Shown here piece by piece: positions 8,765 through 16,574 of a stretch of 64,000 nucleotides of DNA. The stretch spans positions 1-64,000 of the forward strand of contig NZ_BPQV01000013.1 in NCBI RefSeq assembly GCF_022179465.1. Direction: 5' to 3'. Source of the DNA: Methylobacterium organophilum. Its GTDB lineage: Bacteria; Pseudomonadota; Alphaproteobacteria; Rhizobiales; Beijerinckiaceae. The stretch's first letter is position 1. Every line of letters begins with the position of its first letter. The notes below the pieces were generated by a model. It did no database searches. It was given only the letters and a program-made list of their open reading frames with translations, and was not told the DNA's origin. The translations under genes were made by a program, and so were the position numbers.

Positions 8765-9904
8765 TCAGGCGGAGACGACGCGGATCACGCCCTCGCCGCG
8801 GCGATGGCCGACGGAGGTGATCGCCACTTCGGAGGCTTGGCCCGCGGCGCAGAGCGCGGCGGCGAGGGCCGTGCCGAAGGGCGCGGCCACCTCGATCGGA
8901 TGACCGACCACGTCGCCGGTGGCGCGGATGCGGGTCTCGCCGAGGGCGGCGCGGATCGCCCGCACCTCCTCCTCCGCGATGTCGGCCACGCCGGTCGCGC
9001 CGGAGAGGACGAGGTCGGGCCGGCCGAGGGCGGCCTCGCCGAGGAGGCGGCCGAGCGTCGCCTCCACGCTGCCCGGCTCGCGGCGGCTGCGGTCGTTGGC
9101 GACCGGCGCCAGCCGGGCGAGCGCCTTCGCCCCGCGGGCGGCGGCGTGCTCGGCCGCCTCAAGCACCAGGAAGGCGGCGGCGCTGCCGAGGATGAAGCCG
9201 CCATTGCCCTCGCCCCCGCGGGCGAAGACCGGCCGGTAGTCCGGCTTATAGAGGAAGCCGCCCATCTCGTGGACGACGAGCACGTCCGGCCGCTCGGCGC
9301 TGTAGGAGCCGCCGACCATGATCGCGTCGGCCTGGCCCGAGGCGACCCGGGCCTGGGCGGTGCGCAGCGCGTCGACCCCCGAGGATTCCTCGCCCATGAA
9401 GGTGCGGGAGGCGGCGGTGACGCCGTGCACGATGGCGATGTTGCCGGCGAGCAGGTTCGAGAGCTGGGCCAGGAAGAGGGTCGGCCGCAGGTCGTTGAGC
9501 AGGCGCTCGTTGAGGTAGGCGCCGGGATCGGCCGCCTCGCGCAGGCCGGACAGGATCGCCCCGTCGACCGCGTAGTCGCGCTCGCCGCCGCCCGCCGCCA
9601 CGATCAGGTGGAGCCCGGCCTTGAAGGCGGCATCCTCCTTCACGCCCGCGGAATCGAGGGCGAGGCCCGCCGCGTAGACGCCGAGGCGCTGCCACGCCTC
9701 CATCTGGCGCTGGTCGCTCTTCTTCGGGATCTGCCCATCATAGGTCAGGGGCGCCACCGGATGCACCGGATAGGGCGCGTAGCTCTGCGCGTCGGTGCGC
9801 GGCGCCTCGCCCGCGGCATAGGCGGCGAGATGCGCCTCGATGCCCTCGCCGGCGCAGGACAGCAGCCCGATGCCGGTGACGACGACGTCGCGGGTGGCGC
9901 TCAT
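8765..9904 (-). CDS. fabF1XL: degenerate beta-ketoacyl synthase, chain-length-factor-like (FabF1XL)
   Basis: 379-residue thiolase-fold ketosynthase homologue of the VLCFA operon. By direct alignment with its neighbour (CSSG of STACSSGA against ESSG of GEESSGVDAL) the nucleophilic Cys is Glu173. The first catalytic His motif (NAHGT) reads SGATGVAD; the GH of the second motif remains (DVVGHPIEVAAPFG). It therefore should not condense by itself, and its state resembles the chain length factor of KS-CLF pairs. The start overlaps the fabZXL stop by 4 nt. A structural or chain-length role with FabF2XL is inference. Confidence 0.85.
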   Translation of the reverse strand: MSATRDVVVTGIGLLSCAGEGIEAHLAAYAAGEAPRTDAQSYAPYPVHPVAPLTYDGQIPKKSDQRQMEAWQRLGVYAAGLALDSAGVKEDAAFKAGLHLIVAAGGGERDYAVDGAILSGLREAADPGAYLNERLLNDLRPTLFLAQLSNLLAGNIAIVHGVTAASRTFMGEESSGVDALRTAQARVASGQADAIMVGGSYSAERPDVLVVHEMGGFLYKPDYRPVFARGGEGNGGFILGSAAAFLVLEAAEHAAARGAKALARLAPVANDRSRREPGSVEATLGRLLGEAALGRPDLVLSGATGVADIAEEEVRAIRAALGETRIRATGDVVGHPIEVAAPFGTALAAALCAAGQASEVAITSVGHRRGEGVIRVVSA

Positions 9905-10371
9905 GCGGCGGCTCCATCGAGATCGAGGAGGCCGATCTTGCGGGCGCGCTCGCGCATCGGCGCGTCGAGCCCGGCCGGGAACGGCATGGTGCGGAAGCGC
10001 AGCTCGGCGTCGCAGAGCGGCTTGCCGGCATGGCGGATCGCGGCCTTGGTCACCGCGTAGCCCGAGCCGTCATGCTCGAGGCTGGCGCTGATCTCCAGGC
10101 TCGCCCCGGGGCCGACGAAGGAACGGAAGCGCGCCTTGTCCACCGCCATCAGGAACGGCATCTGCGCGAAGCCGAGATGGGCCAGCACGAGATAGCCGGA
10201 GGCCTGGGCCATGGTCTCGGTGAGCAGCACGCCGGGCACCAGCGGATGGCCGGGGAAATGCCCCTCGAAGACGGGGCTCGCCTCGGGCACCTGCGCCAAG
10301 GCTTCGATCGTGCCGGCGGCGCGGTCGAGCCGCACCACCTTGTCGATCATCTCGAAATATTCGAGCCGCAT
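9901..10371 (-). CDS. fabZXL: FabZ-like 3-hydroxyacyl-ACP dehydratase
   Basis: 156-residue hot-dog-fold dehydratase. The FabZ signature is clear: FEGHFPGHPLVPGVLLTETM, with the catalytic His and Glu, then MAVDKARFRSFVGPG. It acts on hydroxyacyl-AcpXL during very-long-chain elongation, by location. Start 10371 (MRLEYFEMIDKV) fits the family; longer upstream readings run into acpXL. It lies 19 nt after acpXL and overlaps fabF1XL by 4 nt. Confidence 0.9.
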   Translation of the reverse strand: MRLEYFEMIDKVVRLDRAAGTIEALAQVPEASPVFEGHFPGHPLVPGVLLTETMAQASGYLVLAHLGFAQMPFLMAVDKARFRSFVGPGASLEISASLEHDGSGYAVTKAAIRHAGKPLCDAELRFRTMPFPAGLDAPMRERARKIGLLDLDGAAA

Positions 10372-10390
10372 GGCCGACGCTTCGGCCCGA

Positions 10391-10687
10391 TCAGGCCTTC
10401 GCGGCCTTCTCGGCGACGAGCGCGTCGATGCGGGCGCAGAGGTTCTTGAGCACGAAGTACTCCTCGGCCGGGACCTTGCCCTCGTTGACCTCCTGGGTCC
10501 AGCGCTCCAGCGGCAGCTTGATCCCGAAGGCCTTGTCGACCGCGAAGGCGATGTCGAGGAAGGCGAGGGAATCGATGCCGAGATCGTCGATGGCGTGGCT
10601 CTCCGGCGTGATCTTGTCACGCGGGATATCCGCCGTCTCGGCGATGATGTCGGCCACGCGATCGAAGGTGGCGGTCTCGTTGGACAT
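10391..10687 (-). CDS. acpXL: acyl carrier protein AcpXL
   Basis: 98-residue specialised acyl carrier protein for C26-C28 lipid A acyl chains. The phosphopantetheine site is Ser40 in [18 protein letters not shown]. The C-terminal half ([18 protein letters not shown]) is characteristic of AcpXL rather than AcpP. It is the first gene of the minus-strand operon; the promoter should lie in the 262-nt divergent gap shared with the GGDEF gene, although I did not find a convincing -35/-10 pair. Confidence 0.94.
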   Translation of the reverse strand: MSNETATFDRVADIIAETADIPRDKITPESHAIDDLGIDSLAFLDIAFAVDKAFGIKLPLERWTQEVNEGKVPAEEYFVLKNLCARIDALVAEKAAKA

Positions 10688-10949
10688 GAAGATTGGCCGC
10701 TTTCTCGTGACTTCGGGCAAGCGCCGCGGAAATCCCCCGGACCGGACGCTGTCCCCCACCCGGGATCCAGTGCGGCCCCTCTCCGCCGCCGGCTCCCATC
10801 GGTGCTCTGGAAATAGATCGCGACCCCTTACACGAAGCGATGGAGGCCGGGCAACCTTGCCGGTTCCCGCGTTTCTTCTCGTGGCGGAGACGGACCCTTA
10901 AACACGCGCTAATAGAATCCCCCTCCCGACCGCTCCTGCATGCCGGCTC

Positions 10950-12053
10950 ATGCCCGACCTTCCGGACCTGGCGACCGTACGCCTGTGCAGCATGCTCGCC
11001 AGCGCGGCCTTCGTGCTGGTGTATCTGTGCCTGTGGCTCGGCCGCAGGAGCGAGGATTACCTGCTCTACTGGGCGCTGACCTCCGCCCTCTACGTCCTCA
11101 CGCTCCTGGGCTTCGGCCTCTCCGACCATAGCCCGCTCCAGGACGGCAGCCTCTACGCGCTGCTCGCCGCCAGCGACCTGATCGTGCTGGCGGGCGTGCG
11201 CCGCTTCGAAGGCCGGCCTGCCTTCGCGGCCTGGATGATCCTGCCCATCGCCGCGACGGGGCTCGGCTATGCCCTTCCCGCCTGGATCGTCGGCCCGGAT
11301 TCGGCGGCGGCCCGCCTCGGAGGCACCTTCGGAACCGCCCTGACCATGGGCCTGAGCGGCTGGCTGGTCGCGTTTCCGCGGCGGGGCACGGTCTCGACGG
11401 GCCGCCGCATCGCCGGACTCGGCCTGCTCGGCTACCTGCCGGGCTACGCCGTCGCGATGATCGAGGAGGGGACCGGCCGCGCCCTCATCAACATGGCCGC
11501 CCTGGTGCCGATGCTGTCGGACCAGATCCTGCTGGCCGTGCTCAATCTCGGGCTCCTGGCCATGCCGGGCGAGCGCGATTCGGCCAAGCTGCGCGACCTC
11601 GCCCATACCGACGCGCTGACCGGCGCCTGGAACCGGGCGGGCCTCGAGGCCCGTGCCGGGCGGCTGCTCGCCGGGGGCGGCGCCGTGATCGTGATCGACG
11701 TGGATCACTTCAAGGCGATCAACGACCGCCACGGCCATGCCGCCGGCGACACCGTGCTCGCCGATCTCGTGGCGCGGGCGCGGATCGCCCTGCCGCCGGC
11801 CGCGCTCATGGCCCGGCTCGGCGGCGACGAGTTCGTCGCCGTGCTGCCCGCGGCGAGCCTCGCATCCGCCCATGCCGGAGCGGAGGCGATCCGCAGCGCG
11901 GTCGCCGGGGCGCAGGGCCGCTTCGCCTGGACGGTGAGCCTCGGCTGCGGCGAGATCCGGCCGGGCGAGACGGGGGTCGCGGAGGCCATCGCCCGGGCCG
12001 ACCGGTCACTCTACCGTGCCAAGGCCAAGGGCCGGAACCGGGTCGCCGCCTGA
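10950..12053 (+). CDS. membrane-bound diguanylate cyclase (GGDEF)
   Basis: 367 residues. An N-terminal part of about 200 residues contains some six hydrophobic segments, followed by a GGDEF domain with intact RLGGDEFVAV (residues 289-298), HTDALTGAWNRAG and VIDVDHFKAINDRHGH. It should make c-di-GMP. No RxxD inhibitory site is present five residues before GGDEF (PPAALMARL), so product feedback inhibition is probably absent. No EAL domain. The sensory membrane part is not of a type I recognise. Confidence 0.9.
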   Translation: MPDLPDLATVRLCSMLASAAFVLVYLCLWLGRRSEDYLLYWALTSALYVLTLLGFGLSDHSPLQDGSLYALLAASDLIVLAGVRRFEGRPAFAAWMILPIAATGLGYALPAWIVGPDSAAARLGGTFGTALTMGLSGWLVAFPRRGTVSTGRRIAGLGLLGYLPGYAVAMIEEGTGRALINMAALVPMLSDQILLAVLNLGLLAMPGERDSAKLRDLAHTDALTGAWNRAGLEARAGRLLAGGGAVIVIDVDHFKAINDRHGHAAGDTVLADLVARARIALPPAALMARLGGDEFVAVLPAASLASAHAGAEAIRSAVAGAQGRFAWTVSLGCGEIRPGETGVAEAIARADRSLYRAKAKGRNRVAA

Positions 12054-12145
12054 GACCGCACGACGGCGTGAGGAGCCGGCGCCTTCGCACGCGAATGCCC
12101 TAGAACTGTGCCGGAGCAATCGCAGAGGCACGGGACATTCGGACG

Positions 12146-13465
12146 ATGGACGATCAGAGGATGGGGCCGCATGCCGGCGTGGATCGGGCGCAATCGGCGG
12201 CCCGGGCGGCACTCGCCCTCGGGCTGCTCGGGCTCGGGCTCTACATCCTGCTGGCCTTCCTGAAGGCCCTGGTCTGGGCCGTGGTGCTCGGCATCGCCCT
12301 CTGGCCGCTGTTCGAGCGGGCGCAGAGGCGGTTTCCCCCGGGCCGCCACAACATCCTGTGGCCGGCCGTGTTCACGGGGGCCGTCGCCCTCGTCTTCCTC
12401 CTGCCCGTGGGCGTGCTCGCCGTCGAGGCCCTGCGGGAGGCGCACGACATCCTCGAGTATTTCCGGCAGGCCGAGCAGAACGGCGTGCCGGTGCCGGAGA
12501 TCGTGCAGCGCCTGCCCTTCGGCGCCCAGGCCGTCACCGACTGGTGGAACGCCAACCTCGCCCATGCCGGCTGGGCGCAGGAACTGCTGCACCGCCTCGA
12601 CACTGCCTCGAACCGCGACCTCACCCGCACCATCGGCGCAGGGCTGGTGCACCGGGTCGTGCTGTTCGGCTTCTGCCTGCTCGCCCTGTTCTTCCTGTTC
12701 CGCGACGGGCGGGTGCTGGTGCGGCAGGGGCTGACCGCGAGCCACCGCCTGTTCGGCCAGCGGGGGGAGCGCGTGGCGCGGCAGATGGTGGCCTCGGTGC
12801 ACGGCACCGTCGACGGTCTGGTGCTCGTCGGGATCGGCGAGGGCGTGCTGCTCGGGATCGTCTACGCCTTCGCGGGCGTGCCGCATCCGGTGCTGCTCGG
12901 CGCGCTCACCGCCGTGGCGGCGATGATCCCCTTCGGCGCCCCCCTCGCCTTCGGGATCGCGGCCCTGCTGCTCGCGGCGGCGGGCAAGATCGTGCCGGCG
13001 GTGATCGTGGTGGCCGCGGGCTTCGTCGTCACCTTCGTGGCCGACCATTTCGTGCGGCCGGCGCTGATCGGCGGCACCACCCAGCTCCCCTTCCTCTGGG
13101 TGCTGCTCGGCATTCTCGGCGGCGTCGAGACCTTCGGACTCCTCGGCCTCTTCGTCGGCCCGGCGGTGATGGCGGCGCTGATGCTGCTGTGGCGGGACTT
13201 CACCGAGGAGCCGGGCCCCGATCGGTTAAAATACTGGATCCTCTGCACCGCAGAGGACAATTGGCTGAAGACGGCTCGGATCATCGCCGAAGTGAGCCTC
13301 ACCCATCGTGGCGTCTATAGGGGCGACGGCAGCGACATCGCCGAGCAGATCGAAGCCCTAGTCGAAGAGGGCACGCTCCAGGCTCAAGGCGACCTGAAGC
13401 AATGGGAGTACAGCGAGGTCCGCTTCCCACCCTTTCCGATCCCGCAGGGCACGGAGGCGCGCTGA
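12146..13465 (+). CDS. AI-2E-family permease with extra DUF3658-like C-terminal domain
   Basis: 439 residues. Residues 1-355 form a typical AI-2E/PerM-family membrane protein with paired N-terminal TM helices, a soluble middle region and four or five C-terminal TM helices (DHFVRPALIGG..., GGVETFGLLGLFVGPAVMA). After WRDFTEEPGP the protein changes: from residue 361 comes a soluble tail (ILCTAEDNWLKTARIIAEV ... GDGSDIAEQIEALVEEGTLQ, GDLKQWEYSEVRF) that resembles the small DUF3658 domain. Its DNA (about 13222-13450) is visibly less GC-rich and contains a TTA codon. The transported substrate is unknown. The family start at 12146 fits; a read-through fusion is the simplest explanation. Confidence 0.8.
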   Translation: MDDQRMGPHAGVDRAQSAARAALALGLLGLGLYILLAFLKALVWAVVLGIALWPLFERAQRRFPPGRHNILWPAVFTGAVALVFLLPVGVLAVEALREAHDILEYFRQAEQNGVPVPEIVQRLPFGAQAVTDWWNANLAHAGWAQELLHRLDTASNRDLTRTIGAGLVHRVVLFGFCLLALFFLFRDGRVLVRQGLTASHRLFGQRGERVARQMVASVHGTVDGLVLVGIGEGVLLGIVYAFAGVPHPVLLGALTAVAAMIPFGAPLAFGIAALLLAAAGKIVPAVIVVAAGFVVTFVADHFVRPALIGGTTQLPFLWVLLGILGGVETFGLLGLFVGPAVMAALMLLWRDFTEEPGPDRLKYWILCTAEDNWLKTARIIAEVSLTHRGVYRGDGSDIAEQIEALVEEGTLQAQGDLKQWEYSEVRFPPFPIPQGTEAR

Positions 13466-13481
13466 TCGGCGCGCGAACCCC

Positions 13482-14351
13482 TCAATGCCGCAGCGGGCGC
13501 CCGAGCTTCTGCGCGAGGATCCGCTGCGGACTCTTCTCCGGGTCGGCCTGCGCGGCGACGGGGAGATAGGCGGTCTGCTCCAGCATGTAGCGGCCGCCCA
13601 TGGCGCCGTGCATCACGAGGTCGGAGAAGGTCACCCAGGTCTCGCCGGGCTGGAAATACACGTTCTCCTGGGGCGCATTGGCCTGATAGCCCATGTCCTG
13701 CTTGAGCGCGTCGTGCAGGTGCAGCATCAGGTGATCGTATTCGGAGCGCTTGGCCTTGGTGATCTTGAGGAGCGCCAGGAGGCCCGCGGAGAGGCCCGAA
13801 TAGGCCGGCAGCTTCGGCAGGAACTTCTCCGCCATCGCGCCGAAATCCTCGCCCACCCGCCAGTGCCGCGGCTGCCCCTCGGCGTTGATGTTGCGGAAGA
13901 TGCGCAGGATGCGCTTCTCGCCGATCGGGTTGGAGGGGAAGGCGTCGACATGCATGCGGGTGTCGTCCCGCCGCCAGCTCAGCTTGCGCGCATCGACGTC
14001 GAAGGTCCGGTAGGAGGTGCCGGCGAGCGTGACCTTGCCGGTATAGGCCGGCAGGTAGGTGTCGATGAGCGACTGGGCGAAACTGCGGTAGCGCTGCAGC
14101 AGCGCCCGCAGCCGGGCCTGCTCCTCCTCGCTGCCCGCCGCCCCGCGCAGCTCCGCCTGCGGCCCACGGATGTTGACGTTCTTGGCCTTCCCGTCGGCGA
14201 AGGGCTTTTCGACGAAGCGCCGCTCGAAGGCGTCGAAGGGAAAGTCGAGGTCGCGGAAGACCAGAACCGCGCCGCCCTCGAGCGCCTCCACCAGGGACGG
14301 GCCACCGGGCGCGGCGCCCTCGCGGGCCACGGGCAGGATCGGGCTGATCAT
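13482..14351 (-). CDS. kdoO: Kdo hydroxylase-like Fe(II)/2-oxoglutarate dioxygenase
   Basis: 289 residues, cytosolic in appearance. It resembles the Kdo 3-hydroxylase (KdoO) family, which converts Kdo to Ko in the inner core of lipopolysaccharide. The iron-binding HxD is seen as RMHVDAFPS (His134, Asp136), followed by ILRIFRNINAEGQPRHWRVG and a distal His248 in MHGAMGGRYMLEQT. Family call is from memory of the HVDAFPS and WRVGE signatures. Its location about 3 kb from the VLCFA-lipid A operon fits a lipopolysaccharide role. It converges with the permease gene 16 nt away. Confidence 0.72.
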   Translation of the reverse strand: MISPILPVAREGAAPGGPSLVEALEGGAVLVFRDLDFPFDAFERRFVEKPFADGKAKNVNIRGPQAELRGAAGSEEEQARLRALLQRYRSFAQSLIDTYLPAYTGKVTLAGTSYRTFDVDARKLSWRRDDTRMHVDAFPSNPIGEKRILRIFRNINAEGQPRHWRVGEDFGAMAEKFLPKLPAYSGLSAGLLALLKITKAKRSEYDHLMLHLHDALKQDMGYQANAPQENVYFQPGETWVTFSDLVMHGAMGGRYMLEQTAYLPVAAQADPEKSPQRILAQKLGRPLRH

Positions 14352-14569
14352 CGCGGAGAGCGCCTCGTGCGGCAGGAAATCGTGCGCGGTTTACCCGAGG
14401 CCGCGGCCCGGTGCCAAGCCGGCGACGCTTTCCGGTGGATGACGTCACGTCGGCGTTGCCAGTGGCGCCGAAGCGGCAGAGCGTTCCGAATCGGAACGGG
14501 CGGCGCAACCTTGGCCTTGGCGCCGTGGTTGTCCCTCATCGAGGAATGCCCGCAGGCGGGGAGCCGGGA

Positions 14570-15013
14570 ATGGCGACGCTGAAGGAATTCGAGGAGGCTT
14601 TGCGCGAGCACGGCATGCACATGGCGCTCGCCCTGCTGGAGCGCCTGCGGGAACGCGACCGCGCCACCCGCGTGATCCGTCCCGCCCGCCGCCTCACCGG
14701 CCGCAAGATGACGCCGGATTTGGCCCGGTCGATCCTGGAGCTGCACGCCACCACGGGGATGACGCAGCAGGAGATCGCCTTCAAGCTCGGGGTGAACCAG
14801 GGCCGGGTCAACGAGGTGATCAAGCGCGGCAAGTGGCTCGACGACGATCCGCAGGCGCCCGAGGCGGTCGCCCGCGACAGGGCCAAGGCGCGGCTGCGGG
14901 CCGACGCCCCGCCCCAGCGCAAGCGCGCGGCCAGGACCGGCAAGACCGCCGAGAAAACGGCCCGCCCGGGCAAGCCCTCCCCGCAGGGCCAGCTCTCCCT
15001 CGGGGATCTCTAA
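14570..15013 (+). CDS. small helix-turn-helix DNA-binding protein
   Basis: 147 residues from MATLKEFEEALREHG. A helix-turn-helix reading MTQQEIAFKLGVNQGRVNEV is centred near residue 75, followed by a long Lys/Arg/Ala-rich tail that probably contacts DNA non-specifically, ending in QLSLGDL. An earlier in-frame ATG at 14411 exists, but the extra N-terminus has no domain character and has biased composition. No partner domain for a ligand. Target unknown; it is convergent with cysG (3 nt gap) and divergent from the Kdo hydroxylase gene. Confidence 0.7.
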   Translation: MATLKEFEEALREHGMHMALALLERLRERDRATRVIRPARRLTGRKMTPDLARSILELHATTGMTQQEIAFKLGVNQGRVNEVIKRGKWLDDDPQAPEAVARDRAKARLRADAPPQRKRAARTGKTAEKTARPGKPSPQGQLSLGDL

Positions 15014-15016
15014 GGC

Positions 15017-16471
15017 TCAGCGCGAGGCGGCCGCGGTCTCGGGGAGCGGCAGGGCGACCTTGTCCCGGCCCAGGGCCTCGCCGACCATCAGGATCGCCGG
15101 GCCTTCGAGCCCGGCCGCCTCGATCCGGTCGGCGAGATCGGCGGCGCTGCCGCGCACCACCGCCTGGTTCGGCCGGGTGGCGTTGAAGGTGACCAGCGCC
15201 GGGGTCGTCGGGGCCAGCCCTTCGCGGACCGCCCGCTCCAGCAGCGTGCGCAGGGTGCGCTTGGGCATGTAGACCACGGTGGTCACGCTCGGATCGGCGA
15301 GCGCCCCCCAGTTCAGGTCCTCGGGCAGGGCCCCGCGGCGATCGTGGCCGGTGACGTATTGCAGGCGGCGCGCGGCGTCGCGATGGGTCAGGGAGACGCC
15401 GATGGAGGCCGCCGCGCCCTGGGCGGCGGTGACGCCCGGCACCACGGCGCAGGGGATGCCGGCCTGGCGGCAGGCCTCGATCTCCTCGCCCGCCCGGCCG
15501 AAGACCAGGGGGTCGCCGGATTTCAGCCGCACCACCTGCTTGCCGGATTTCGCCAGCGACACCATCAGGGCGTTGATGTCGTCCTGCCGGCAGGAAGGGC
15601 CGTGCCCGGTCTTGCCCACCAGCATGGTGCGGGCCTCCCGGCGGGCATAATCGAGGATCTCGGGGGCGACGAGGTCGTCGTAGAGGATCACGTCGGCGTT
15701 GCGCAGGGCGCGCAGGGCCTTGAGGGTGAGGAGCTCGGCATCGCCCGGGCCGGCGCCCACCAGCGTCACCGCGCCGCCCAGGGGCAGCGCCTCCGTCTGG
15801 CCGATCAGCGCGTCGAGATCGGCCTGGGTCGGCGCCCGCTCGGGCTCGGCGAAGGCGCGGTCGGTGAAGCGCTCCCAGAAGCCGCGGCGCTCGGCGAAGC
15901 CGTGGAAGCGGGCGGAGACCGTCTCGCGCCAGTCGCGGGCGGCGGCGACCCAGTGCTTGAAGCCGCGGGGCAGCATCGCCTCGATGCGCGCCCGCACGGT
16001 CTGACCGAAGACCGGGGCGGCGCCCTCCGTCGAGATGCCGACGACGAGGGGCGAGCGGTTGACGATGGCGCCGAATTTCACATCGCAGAGATGCGGCCGG
16101 TCGACCGCGTTGACGATGGCGCCCGCCGCCCGGGCCGCGGCGACGAAGGCGACGCACTCCGCCTCGTCCTCCATCGCGCCGATGGCGAAGGCGGCCCCCG
16201 TCAGGTCGTCGGGGGTCCAGGCTCGCTCGTGCAGGGTGACGGAGCCCGCCGCGATCTCGTCGGAGACGCCGCGCAGCTCCTCGCTGGGCGCGGCGGCATA
16301 GACGTCGACCCGGGCGCCGGCGGCGGCCAGCAGTTTCACCTTCCAGGGCGCGCCGCCATTCGAGCCGGCGAGCACGGCCCGCTTGTCCTGCAGGGGCACG
16401 AAGACCGGCAGCACCGCCAGGGGCTCGAGGCCGGCGGAGCGGGTCTCACGGGGTTGGCGCGGGGTGTTCAT
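15017..16471 (-). CDS. cysG: siroheme synthase (multifunctional)
   Basis: 484 residues in the CysG layout. The N-terminal precorrin-2 dehydrogenase/ferrochelatase (CysG-N, residues about 20-220) is followed by SAM-dependent uroporphyrinogen III C-methyltransferase (about 225-480), with TLVGAGPGDAELLTLKAL, RLKSGDPLVFGRAGEE and VVPGVTAA. It supplies siroheme for the NirA-type nitrite reductase two genes upstream of nasA. Last gene of the nitrate operon, 103 nt after nasA, with a palindrome in the gap. Confidence 0.94.
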   Translation of the reverse strand: MNTPRQPRETRSAGLEPLAVLPVFVPLQDKRAVLAGSNGGAPWKVKLLAAAGARVDVYAAAPSEELRGVSDEIAAGSVTLHERAWTPDDLTGAAFAIGAMEDEAECVAFVAAARAAGAIVNAVDRPHLCDVKFGAIVNRSPLVVGISTEGAAPVFGQTVRARIEAMLPRGFKHWVAAARDWRETVSARFHGFAERRGFWERFTDRAFAEPERAPTQADLDALIGQTEALPLGGAVTLVGAGPGDAELLTLKALRALRNADVILYDDLVAPEILDYARREARTMLVGKTGHGPSCRQDDINALMVSLAKSGKQVVRLKSGDPLVFGRAGEEIEACRQAGIPCAVVPGVTAAQGAAASIGVSLTHRDAARRLQYVTGHDRRGALPEDLNWGALADPSVTTVVYMPKRTLRTLLERAVREGLAPTTPALVTFNATRPNQAVVRGSAADLADRIEAAGLEGPAILMVGEALGRDKVALPLPETAAASR

Positions 16472-16531
16472 CGGGGGGCGGAGACTTCTTCGCTCGGTAC
16501 CGGGCCGGCGCCTCGGGAGACGGCCGGCGGA

Positions 16532-16557
16532 CCCTCTCCTTTATCCGAGGGAGAGGG
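16532..16557. repeat. CCCTCTCC-type intergenic palindrome
   Basis: CCCTCTCC (16532-16539) and GGAGAGGG (16550-16557) form a perfect 8-bp stem with a 10-nt loop in the nasA-cysG gap. No T-run follows on either strand, so it is not a simple intrinsic terminator. It may tune mRNA stability inside the operon. Confidence 0.6.
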
Positions 16558-16574
16558 AACCGGGAAACCTGCGC

